Positions 32,727 through 40,277 of a stretch of DNA of 64,000 nucleotides are shown piece after piece; the first letter of the stretch is position 1, and every line of letters starts with the position of its first letter. The notes beneath the pieces were generated by a model. It searched no databases. It was not told the DNA's origin and saw only the letters and a list, made by a program, of their open reading frames with translations. The translations under genes were made by a program, and so were the position numbers. This DNA is from Shewanella fidelis ATCC BAA-318 (GTDB lineage: Bacteria; Pseudomonadota; Gammaproteobacteria; Enterobacterales; Shewanellaceae), in contig NZ_JADX01000004.1 in NCBI RefSeq assembly GCF_000518605.1, positions 497,596 through 561,595 of the forward strand. The letters run 5' to 3'.

Positions 32727-34883
32727 TTAGAACGGCAAGCTAAAACCTACTGTTGCGGTGCGCCCCATACCTTTAAAGTAACGGGTATCTTTGCCAACGG
32801 TTTGTGAGTAGTAGGTGTAATAGTCTTCATTTAATAGGTTTTGTATACCTATGCTTAACGTGCCGCTATACACTGGAATGGCAATTGATGCATCAACCGT
32901 GGTGTAGCCGTCGAAGTTGGCGTACACCTTGTTATTGGCGTCTTTGAAGTCTTTATCCATATAGAAATTAGCTTGAATACGAGTTGATATATCATTATCA
33001 AAGTAGTGATTCCAAAATAGGTTTACCCGATTTGGTGATATATTCGCACCGTCAAGATCGGTATCGACTTGTTGATCATCATTGGAGTCGTATTCACCAT
33101 TTTGAATCGCTAGATTAACTCCGACATCATCATTGTCTCCAATGTAAGCAGTTACATTGGCCTCAATTCCTTCTATCAGGCTTTTTTCACGTTTAACTAC
33201 AAACGAACCGCTACCATCCTCCTTTTCGACCATGCGCGCACCGTAGTCACTTGAGGAGCGGTAGTAAGCTATTTTAGAGCTAAAATATTCACCTTGATAA
33301 TCGGCACCAAACTCAATGTTGTCAGTCACGATTGGATCGAGTGCTAACGTATCTTCAATGCTAGGATTTACGCCTTGGAAGTTATCGCCATCACGTAGGA
33401 CTCGTCCAACATCTGGCATACCAAAACCTTGATTGAAGCTAGTGTAGAGTCGCAGTCCAGAAGTGACTTGATAAGAAGCACCAATATTAAACAGAGTTTC
33501 ATTAAAGTCAGGACTGCCGCCTTGCACATGTTTGTTACCGTAACCATACATGGTCTTATAATCATCGACTTTTAGTTTGGCGTACTCGTAACGCACCCCT
33601 GCAGATAGAGTCAAGTTGTCTATTAAGTCGTAATCAAACTGTGCAAAGGGAGCAATATTGTCATAGGTGCTTTCTGGTACCCATGATACTCCACTCATGA
33701 CCATATCTTGCTCGGTAGTATCGCGAAATATATCTAAACCATAGGCTATGCTTACCCCTGAGTTAGCAATGTTATTGGCCATCATAGAGGCTTTCATGCC
33801 CCATTTTACTGATTTGTTACGTGACTGCTCATAGTAAAGCGATTCGCCGTTTTCACCAGTACCGCAAACGGTTACTTGATCGCTGCCTTCCATACTCGGG
33901 TCATAAAAGTCAGACCAACAGCCACCACCATAAACGGCTTCAAAATTTTGATTAAAGAATTGTAAGTTGAGCTGTTGGCCCGCAATGTCTTCATGGGTAT
34001 AAGTCAAACTCGTTGTCGTGACTTGATTATTTGCAGCGTCCCAAGGTTGTTCTTGTTTGATGGCGCCAGTTGGAATGTCATTTTCTTTATCGCCTGTCAC
34101 GGCCATATAGTCGCCATTGTTTTCCATATTGTAATGGTTAACCATTAACTCAAGGCGTGAGTTGTCAAAGTTATGTCCAAGCTTGATGAAGAAGTCCATA
34201 CTTTGGCTATCCATTGATTCGCCTTGGGTGGTATCGACACCAATCATGTCATCATTTGCATCGTAATAAACACCGTTATTACGATAGCTTACCGCGCCTA
34301 TCATATCTAAGTGCTCTGATTCACCGGAGAAGCTATAGCTGGTACCAAAACTCACGCCATCAGACTCAAGGTTGTTGGGTACAGTGACATCAAAACTGAC
34401 ATGGTGCTCACTATCAGCACTGGGCTTTTTAGTTATGTAGTTAATAATACCGCCTTGAGCACCAAGTCCGTGCATCGCATTCGCACCATGAATGATTTCA
34501 ATACGTTCTATCATGGCTGGATCAATGGTTTGCCCTGAGCGGCCACCACTTCTAAGAGGGTTTGATTGGGGAACACCATCAATCATAATTAGCGGCGTCC
34601 TACCGCGTAAAGTCTCACCAGTATTACTCATTTTCTGGCGACTAGGAGAGAAGCTTGGCGCGAGGTTACCTATAATCGTTGAGAGATCTTGAGTTGTTCT
34701 AAGTTGTTCATTTAGTTGCTCTTGATCGATTATTGTTACAGTATTCGGAATGGCGCTGACCGGTTTATCCATTCGGCTTGCTGTTACTGTGATGACTTCG
34801 ATATCGCTGTCTTGTGCGATAGCAAGGGGAGGAGCAATAGCGGCTGTGATTGATAGCGCAATAATGGAGTTCTTAAACTGCAT
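32727..34883 (-). CDS. TonB-dependent outer-membrane receptor, probably ferric siderophore
   Basis: 718 residues: signal peptide (MQFKNSIIALSITAAIAPPLAIA), a TonB box region DIEVITVTAS, plug domain with GETLRGRTPLIMIDGVPQ and IERIEIIHGANAMHGLGAQGG, and a C-terminal beta-barrel ending in Phe (ATVGFSLPF) as outer-membrane proteins do. It imports a ligand across the outer membrane using TonB energy. A Fur-like box lies about 92 bp upstream, so iron regulation and an iron-chelate ligand are likely. No siderophore genes are adjacent, so the ligand is unknown (IutA/FepA-like and other types are all possible). Confidence 0.9.
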   Translation of the reverse strand: MQFKNSIIALSITAAIAPPLAIAQDSDIEVITVTASRMDKPVSAIPNTVTIIDQEQLNEQLRTTQDLSTIIGNLAPSFSPSRQKMSNTGETLRGRTPLIMIDGVPQSNPLRSGGRSGQTIDPAMIERIEIIHGANAMHGLGAQGGIINYITKKPSADSEHHVSFDVTVPNNLESDGVSFGTSYSFSGESEHLDMIGAVSYRNNGVYYDANDDMIGVDTTQGESMDSQSMDFFIKLGHNFDNSRLELMVNHYNMENNGDYMAVTGDKENDIPTGAIKQEQPWDAANNQVTTTSLTYTHEDIAGQQLNLQFFNQNFEAVYGGGCWSDFYDPSMEGSDQVTVCGTGENGESLYYEQSRNKSVKWGMKASMMANNIANSGVSIAYGLDIFRDTTEQDMVMSGVSWVPESTYDNIAPFAQFDYDLIDNLTLSAGVRYEYAKLKVDDYKTMYGYGNKHVQGGSPDFNETLFNIGASYQVTSGLRLYTSFNQGFGMPDVGRVLRDGDNFQGVNPSIEDTLALDPIVTDNIEFGADYQGEYFSSKIAYYRSSSDYGARMVEKEDGSGSFVVKREKSLIEGIEANVTAYIGDNDDVGVNLAIQNGEYDSNDDQQVDTDLDGANISPNRVNLFWNHYFDNDISTRIQANFYMDKDFKDANNKVYANFDGYTTVDASIAIPVYSGTLSIGIQNLLNEDYYTYYSQTVGKDTRYFKGMGRTATVGFSLPF

Positions 34884-34974
34884 GTTAGACCCTGTTTAAG
34901 TGGAAACACTAATGAGTTTTATGTGTCCATCCATTGGCAATTATTTCCTAGCGTGTTTACTCACAAATGTAAAT

Positions 34975-34993
34975 GATAATGATTAGTGTTTTT
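34975..34993. promoter_or_regulatory. Fur-like box upstream of the TonB receptor
   Basis: On the minus strand the 19-mer ends TAATCATTATC and agrees with the Fur consensus GATAATGATAATCATTATC at about 14 of 19 positions. It lies 92-110 bp before the receptor start codon. Confidence 0.6.
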
Positions 34994-35247
34994 AGGGTAA
35001 TGGTGCTAATAAGTGATGTCTATGCTAAGTACAAACATTGCACAGCAGATCTTTTGAAGTGTGAGGCAGGTCTCTATGTATGTGGTGAATTTGTTGCAAT
35101 TAAGGTTTTATTAAGCGTTAATTATCTATTTGATTACATTTGTTGCGTTGGTGGTGAGTGCGTAGCGAATAATCTCTGTTTGCAAGTAATAAAAGTTAAG
35201 GTATTTAATCGTTTAATTAAATACCTTATGTCGGAAGCTACCGCTAC
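34994..35247. other. Intergenic region between the receptor promoter and bax
   Basis: No supported gene. An open frame over this stretch (from 34973 on the plus strand) overlaps the Fur box, has no ribosome site and reads as unstructured sequence. Confidence 0.45.
35198..35227 (-). terminator. Probable terminator of the Bax-like gene
   Basis: Perfect 11-bp inverted repeat AAGGTATTTAA / TTAAATACCTT with an 8-base loop, 20 bp after the stop and followed on the minus strand by AACTTTTATT. Confidence 0.55.
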
Positions 35248-36327
35248 TTAATCAGGTCTAGGGATTAAATGTAGTGGCGCGGCGTCACTTAAATAAGCTT
35301 CATCGACTTGATCTAGCTTGTTGTAACTAATCATTTGCCGTATGCCATCAATATAGGCTTGGCCTCGTTCAGAGTATTTATCTAATGTACCTGCTAGTTC
35401 CATTCCGGTAATTGGTTTATTTTCTGCACGTAACTTTGCTCGCAACTGCCTCAGTTTTTTATAGGCGTTATTGGTATTAAGGTTAAGCATATAACCTTCA
35501 ACAGATGCTAGCGGGGTGTCAAAGCGGGCTAGACCGTAGTTGCCCAACTCTTTACGTTGTTGTTTGGGGATCATCCCTTTACCGCTAAAGTCCCACTGAC
35601 CAAAAAATGCGTTACCTTCAACGGTAAAGCGTGAGGTTGCCCAGCCACTCTCTTCAGCTGCTTGAGCCAGTACTAGTGACGGCGGCAGGATATCAACTTC
35701 TTCTAATAGTGTTCTGCGTTGTTGCTCGGTAAGTGCAGTACTGTCGTCTTTGGTGACTTTGTATTTAAAGGCGATCTTTTGCAGTAATACGTCGTCTAAT
35801 GGTGACTCCGCGATAAGTCTGCGTTCGAGTAAAATATTTTCGTTAGCGACAAGGATTAATGGCGCAAGTAAACGAAAGAACACCATCTTTTTTTGTTGTA
35901 CTGGAATTTGGTTTGAGGTCCTTTGCCAGCGTTCACTGACTGATTCAAAAGTCAGCCTTGGCACCTCTCTGTTGCCTTGTTGCCAACTTTGGGTGTTGTA
36001 ATTGAGAGAGTCAAATAGCGCCATTAATTCATCGAGCGAGTTGACACGCATATCTTTAGGTTTTTTTGTTGGACGTTCATCTGAAACCGCAGTGAAGCTA
36101 GTCTGTGTACTCGCTGAGCCAGCAGGTGTGGCCAGATCTTGTGCCTTTATTCTTGTTGCTGACTTTTCGCTTATTGTTTGTTTTTGCTCACTATTAGAAT
36201 TGTGTTGCTCATTGTGGGTGACCGGATTTGCGCCACTTTCAGGGTTAAATTGTGAATTAGCAGCATAGAGAATAAGTGTCACACTAAGTGCTGCTAGAGC
36301 AAAAACAGTTTGAGGCTTTTTAAGCAT
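35248..36327 (-). CDS. Bax-like glucosaminidase-family peptidoglycan hydrolase
   Basis: 359 residues with an N-terminal signal/anchor (LKKPQTVFALAALSVTLILYAA), a low-complexity linker to about residue 90, then a Bax/FlgJ-type glucosaminidase domain: PPSLVLAQAAEESGWATSRF with the likely catalytic Glu, GNAFFGQWDFSG, and GYMLNLNTNNAYKKLRQLR. Family members cleave beta-N-acetylglucosaminyl bonds of peptidoglycan in the periplasm. Monocistronic. The E. coli Bax protein itself is poorly characterised, so the physiological role is open. Confidence 0.85.
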   Translation of the reverse strand: MLKKPQTVFALAALSVTLILYAANSQFNPESGANPVTHNEQHNSNSEQKQTISEKSATRIKAQDLATPAGSASTQTSFTAVSDERPTKKPKDMRVNSLDELMALFDSLNYNTQSWQQGNREVPRLTFESVSERWQRTSNQIPVQQKKMVFFRLLAPLILVANENILLERRLIAESPLDDVLLQKIAFKYKVTKDDSTALTEQQRRTLLEEVDILPPSLVLAQAAEESGWATSRFTVEGNAFFGQWDFSGKGMIPKQQRKELGNYGLARFDTPLASVEGYMLNLNTNNAYKKLRQLRAKLRAENKPITGMELAGTLDKYSERGQAYIDGIRQMISYNKLDQVDEAYLSDAAPLHLIPRPD

Positions 36328-36430
36328 AAAGCGTCCTAATATAAAGGGGAGTTAGCTTAAACTTAGCCTAATCTGTATCTATAGACCTAATCTTGGCAGG
36401 AATTCTGCAAACTTTGCTGGTGGGGTGAAA

Positions 36431-36463
36431 TAAAAAGCCCAACTGCAAGTGCATTTGGGCTTC
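36431..36463 (-). terminator. Terminator of the molybdoenzyme-cytochrome operon
   Basis: 8-bp stem AAGCCCAA / TTGGGCTT, loop able to pair further (TGCA/TGCA); on the minus strand it is followed by TTTTA. Confidence 0.8.
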
Positions 36464-36489
36464 TTAGTGCGGTTGCTTAGCTAATTGTG

Positions 36490-36906
36490 CTACTTACTTA
36501 AGTCAGACGCAGTCTGAGTCGAGTAGTAGTAAGCAACATCTTTCATCTCAGTTTCCGACAGCATGCCTGCTTGAGCTTGCATGAGAGGATCACTGCGATC
36601 ACCGCGTTTAAAGTCAACTAACTGTTTAAACAAGTAAGCTGCTTTCTGGCCTTTGATGTCGGGGTAAGTTGTCATCATTTTAAGCATGGCATCACCATGA
36701 CAAGCAATACAACGTTGGTTAGCGAGAGCTTCACCTTTACTTGCATCCGCTTGGTAGTTTAGCGCGTTTGCTTCAAGCTTAAGGCCCTTAACCGCAAGTG
36801 TATCTTTAAATGAAGTATCTGTCTCAGCTTGAGCTAAACTAATGCTTACAGACGTTGCCCAGATCAAGCTCGTTGCTAAGACTTGTTTTAATAAGCTATT
36901 ACTCAT
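36490..36906 (-). CDS. Periplasmic monoheme cytochrome c (c5/c553-like), last gene of operon
   Basis: 138 residues, signal peptide ending near SLAQA, then a roughly 30-residue extension and a CIACH haem site (Cys66). A PDIKGQ block and the C-terminal DVAYYYSTQ follow, the same pattern as the cytochromes at 4771 and 38523. The gene starts one base after the preceding cytochrome gene stops. Likely carries electrons away from the sulfite-dehydrogenase-like pair; partner unproven. Confidence 0.88.
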   Translation of the reverse strand: MSNSLLKQVLATSLIWATSVSISLAQAETDTSFKDTLAVKGLKLEANALNYQADASKGEALANQRCIACHGDAMLKMMTTYPDIKGQKAAYLFKQLVDFKRGDRSDPLMQAQAGMLSETEMKDVAYYYSTQTASDLSK

Positions 36907-36907
36907 C

Positions 36908-37297
36908 TTAACCTTCCTTCGTTGATGTTGGCATTGGCGGCATTTGCTCGCTATCTAAAGGCTTACGTCTAAAGATCTTCATGTCGATACCAGTTTCATC
37001 GTAATAAGTCGAAAGGTAATCAAGTACAGGATCCCAAGTATCTGAGAGATCCCATAAGCCTTGAGTATCAACCATCCATTGAATAGTATCGCGCCAAACT
37101 TCACGGTTACCCTTGTTTTGAGGAATGATAGCTGTGGTGTGGCAGGCGTTACATTGATAGTTCACCATCTCCCACCCCGGTGCCATAATCAAACCTGATT
37201 CAGGATCTATCGGGTAGCTTTTTCCAGCATCAGCCGCCATAGCAGGCGAGAGGCTGCTTAAGGCAAGTAAGCCTAGCGAAAATAGAGTCTTTGTCAT
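36908..37297 (-). CDS. Cytochrome c subunit of sulfite-dehydrogenase-like enzyme (SorB-like)
   Basis: 129 residues with signal peptide (to about residue 21, MAADAG) and one CNACH site (Cys52). The pattern PIDPESGLIMAPGWEMVNYQ before the haem, and VWRDTIQWMVDTQGLWDL after it, is that of the small cytochrome partners encoded beside sulfite-oxidase-family molybdoenzymes. Its ATG overlaps the stop of the molybdoenzyme gene (TAATG), which argues for a stoichiometric subunit. Confidence 0.87.
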   Translation of the reverse strand: MTKTLFSLGLLALSSLSPAMAADAGKSYPIDPESGLIMAPGWEMVNYQCNACHTTAIIPQNKGNREVWRDTIQWMVDTQGLWDLSDTWDPVLDYLSTYYDETGIDMKIFRRKPLDSEQMPPMPTSTKEG

Positions 37298-38523
37298 TAT
37301 ACGACCCTTACTGCCACTCGGTGACAGCCATTAAATAGGTAACCTTTCGGGTTCCATTGCGGTTGAACCATTGGCTGACTATCGCCCTTAGTATCAGTCG
37401 CGCGGGCCCAAATTTCATAGTAACCAGTCTGTGGTAGTTTTAGATCAACTTGCCACTGCTGCCATGCTGTAGGATTCACAGGTTTAGTTAGTGAAGCGGT
37501 AGTCCAAGTTGTACCGTAGTCATAACTCACTTCAACCTTAGCTACTTCGCGCATACCAGCCCACGCATGGCCGCTTACAGAAAGTGTTTTACCTAAAGCC
37601 ATTTCGCTGCCAGTTTGTGGCGCAGTAATTAGCGACTTAACAATCATTTCCTCGATGATCTTAAAGTCTTTGTTTGCTACTTTCTCACCAGGCGCTACTG
37701 GGTATTTTGGTACTTGGTAAGCTGGAGCTTCCATTTTCTTACCATCGTGTACGCGATCTCTAACGCCCATGCCTGTTGCACATTTTTGTGAAACAGAGCC
37801 CGGACGACCACCAAATACGATACGTAATGGGTAACCGTGCATGTATGGAATATCTTCACCGTTCATGCCCCAAGCGATCATGCCGTTTTCATTCATAGCC
37901 GCATCGATAGGTACACCACGAGAGATCGCTGCACCTTTACCACTAATATGCTTATCTGCACCGTAGTGAGCAGTATAAACTGCATCACTCTTGACACCGC
38001 AGTCTGCTAGTACGTCTTTAATTAGTACGCCTGTCCACTCGGCACAAAATACTGCGGTGTTACTCCACTGGTTACCTTTTGCGTTTGGATAGAAGTTTTC
38101 ACGGCTGTTACCACCACATTCAAGTACTAACTGTTGAGTGTGGGTTTTGAATTTTTTCTTTAGCTCAGCAATGGTGTAAGTCTTTGGCGTTTCGATTGAC
38201 TCACCATCTACAGTGAATTCCCACGTATCAGGATCGATCTTATCGAACTCTGGCATTTGACCATTCCAGCGAATAAAGGCAACGTCAGCAGGAGTTTTTA
38301 CTGGAGCAAGTAAGTGCTCTGGAGGAAAGGCGTTAAGCGGGCTTGAGTTTAGTACTTTAAAGTGGCTTGGTAAGTCGTCTACGTTCTTCCACTTAACTGC
38401 TGAAACATCCATAGGCTCGATGCCTGCTGGACGGTTTGATGCAAAAGCCCAATTCAGAGGCAGCATGGCTGTTACAGAGGTCGCCGCAGCGCCCTTTAAA
38501 AATTTACGTCTATCGATAGCCAT
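37297..38523 (-). CDS. Sulfite-oxidase-family molybdopterin oxidoreductase (SorA/SoxC-like)
   Basis: 408 residues. A twin-arginine signal (DRRKFLKGAAATSVTA) sends the folded enzyme to the periplasm. The Mo-ligating Cys is Cys136 in LECGGNSRENF. Substrate/cofactor regions GYPLRIVFGGRPGSVSQKC and a C-terminal dimerisation domain (GHAWAGMREVAKVEVSYDYG) fit the family. It would oxidise sulfite (or a related S-oxide) and pass electrons to the next-encoded cytochrome. No other sox genes are present, so sulfite detoxification or respiration is more likely than full thiosulfate oxidation. Substrate is inferred from family only. Confidence 0.88.
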   Translation of the reverse strand: MAIDRRKFLKGAAATSVTAMLPLNWAFASNRPAGIEPMDVSAVKWKNVDDLPSHFKVLNSSPLNAFPPEHLLAPVKTPADVAFIRWNGQMPEFDKIDPDTWEFTVDGESIETPKTYTIAELKKKFKTHTQQLVLECGGNSRENFYPNAKGNQWSNTAVFCAEWTGVLIKDVLADCGVKSDAVYTAHYGADKHISGKGAAISRGVPIDAAMNENGMIAWGMNGEDIPYMHGYPLRIVFGGRPGSVSQKCATGMGVRDRVHDGKKMEAPAYQVPKYPVAPGEKVANKDFKIIEEMIVKSLITAPQTGSEMALGKTLSVSGHAWAGMREVAKVEVSYDYGTTWTTASLTKPVNPTAWQQWQVDLKLPQTGYYEIWARATDTKGDSQPMVQPQWNPKGYLFNGCHRVAVRVV

Positions 38524-38843
38524 TAGTCTTGCTCCTTCCCAGTATTGAAATAAACCGCCATTGCTTGCATTTGTTCTTCTGTTAATAACTTTGCGACCTT
38601 GCTCATGGTCTTATCTTGGCGTGTTTCTGCTTTAAAGTTCTTTAATTGTCCAACCATGTATTGCACGTTTTGCCCCTTCAAATTAGGGATTGAATCGAAT
38701 TCATTACTGCCGTCGACTCCATGACATGCAATACACATGTTGAGCAGCTTCTGATAGTCCTCAGCTTGTGCTTGGCTATTGAAGCCAATCATCGAAGCTG
38801 AAACCACGACTAGTGCTGTTATTTTATTTTTTAATACACTCAT
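38523..38843 (-). CDS. Periplasmic monoheme cytochrome c (c5/c553-like), first gene of operon
   Basis: 106 residues: signal peptide (to about QAQA, residue 27), haem site CIACH (Cys37), block PNLKGQ, and end helix MQAMAVYFNTG. Close in pattern to the cytochrome heading the cbb3-like operon. Its stop overlaps the ATG of the molybdoenzyme gene by one base, so the pair is coupled. A cytochrome on each side of the molybdoenzyme/SorB pair is notable. Confidence 0.88.
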   Translation of the reverse strand: MSVLKNKITALVVVSASMIGFNSQAQAEDYQKLLNMCIACHGVDGSNEFDSIPNLKGQNVQYMVGQLKNFKAETRQDKTMSKVAKLLTEEQMQAMAVYFNTGKEQD

Positions 38844-39372
38844 TAGGTGCCCTTATCGGGTGATGTTATTTACGTTTGGCCTATAGCGGCTGCAAAAGAA
38901 TTCGCTATCTCAGTGCACAGAGCTTGATACTGGCGATATCAAGTCACGACCCTGCAACGTTTTTTTATCAAGGCCGTCAGATGCATCTTTTCGTTTTGTT
39001 GCATAAGAAGGCGATTGAGTTCGTAAAATTACAGAAAAATGTGACCTTTAGCCTGTAAAAAGTTCTAAAAAGTTGTGAAATGAACTATTTAATAGAAAGG
39101 TTTGATGCGATTGAGGTTGTAAGCTTTCTAATAACTGGTGTTGATGATTTTGAGGTGTGTTTGTTGTTGCATTATTAGGCTATCGTACTGAATATGCTGG
39201 ATTTTAGTTGTTATCTTATGTTCTGTAGATAATTTGAACGTGATGTTTACTTGTTAATCATTAGTCTTGTTAAACTTTTACGGTGGTAGACTGGGGGAAT
39301 AAGTCGACTCGATTTTACTAATATGTTTAATTTTGGCATTTTTTTAAGCAAACATGCAGAGCATTAACAATC
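38844..39372. other. Divergent intergenic region, molybdoenzyme operon / membrane protein
   Basis: 529 AT-rich bp without a supported gene. A 60-codon frame at 38876-39058 has no ribosome site and no protein-like character. No recognised operator or strong hairpin is seen. Confidence 0.45.
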
Positions 39373-40215
39373 ATGTCGAGTAACGAAGTCATACCTGAAC
39401 TGATATTCATTTCAAAAATACTGGTGTCAATTTTTGCAGTGCTGGGATTATCTTATGTGGCGGAAAATGTCAGCCCTAAAGTGGCTGGTTTGTTATCAGG
39501 TTTTCCTCTTGGGAGCGCAATAGCTTTATTTTATATTGGCCTAGAAATGGATATTGAGTTTGCTGCGCAAAGTGCGACCTTTACACTGGCTGGCTTCTCG
39601 GCATCTTTGGTGTTGGCTTATTGCTATTATCACGCTAGCAGGTGGCTCGAAAAGGGCGATAAATATACTCGTTGGCAGATTTGTAGTATGTCTGCACTAA
39701 TGTCAATTAGTGGCTTTTTAATAGTGGCATATGTATTGAATTTAAGCCGGTTAAGTTTGACAGCAAGTTTTATGATAACGCTAGCGAGCATTTGCCTATT
39801 TGCGTTTTTATTTCGTCATATTGACGATACCAGAGTTGATACGAAAGTGGCGTTAACTTTTAGGGTGAGTTTATTAAGGGCGCTTGCTGCAGCATCGATA
39901 GTGTTGTTAATTACGGGCATTGCCAAAACGGTGGGGACTGGTTGGGCTGGCGTGTTATCGTCTTTTCCTATTACGCTATTTCCGTTTCTAATTATTATTC
40001 ACTTAAGTTACGGTGCAGCTAGCGTGCACTCAGTGATTAAGCATTACCCCTACGGGCTTGGCGCGTTGATGATTTATACACTTTCAGTTAGCTTTGTTTA
40101 CCCAGTATTAGGGTTATGGCTCGGTACATTGTTATCGTTTTTGTTTGCTACTGTTTATCTGCTGCTATTACTGATGCTACAGCTAGCTGGTGATTGTTTT
40201 CGTAAGCTAGGTTAA
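39373..40215 (+). CDS. Multi-span membrane protein with two similar halves, unknown
   Basis: 280 residues, about eight to nine membrane spans. Two segments resemble each other: VSPKVAGLLSGFPLGSAIALF near residue 30 and GTGWAGVLSSFPITLFPFLI near residue 190. Both have the form G-x-x-S-x-F-P followed by a hydrophobic span, suggesting an internally duplicated transporter-like fold with the G-S-F-P loops as functional sites. No named family is recognised with certainty. Monocistronic, divergent from the molybdoenzyme operon, convergent with the ClC gene. Confidence 0.75.
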   Translation: MSSNEVIPELIFISKILVSIFAVLGLSYVAENVSPKVAGLLSGFPLGSAIALFYIGLEMDIEFAAQSATFTLAGFSASLVLAYCYYHASRWLEKGDKYTRWQICSMSALMSISGFLIVAYVLNLSRLSLTASFMITLASICLFAFLFRHIDDTRVDTKVALTFRVSLLRALAAASIVLLITGIAKTVGTGWAGVLSSFPITLFPFLIIIHLSYGAASVHSVIKHYPYGLGALMIYTLSVSFVYPVLGLWLGTLLSFLFATVYLLLLLMLQLAGDCFRKLG

Positions 40216-40277
40216 GCCATGCTTTGAAGTTGCGTATGAACATCTCTAACTAACGAAACATAATGGGCTTGAGCGAT

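Noticed and set aside
34973..35251. 92-codon plus-strand frame after the TonB receptor
   Set aside because: It begins inside the Fur box, lacks a ribosome site, and ends inside the bax gene; no protein-like pattern.
38876..39058. 60-codon plus-strand frame upstream of the membrane-protein gene
   Set aside because: No ribosome site and no recognisable features; probably chance in an AT-rich intergenic stretch.
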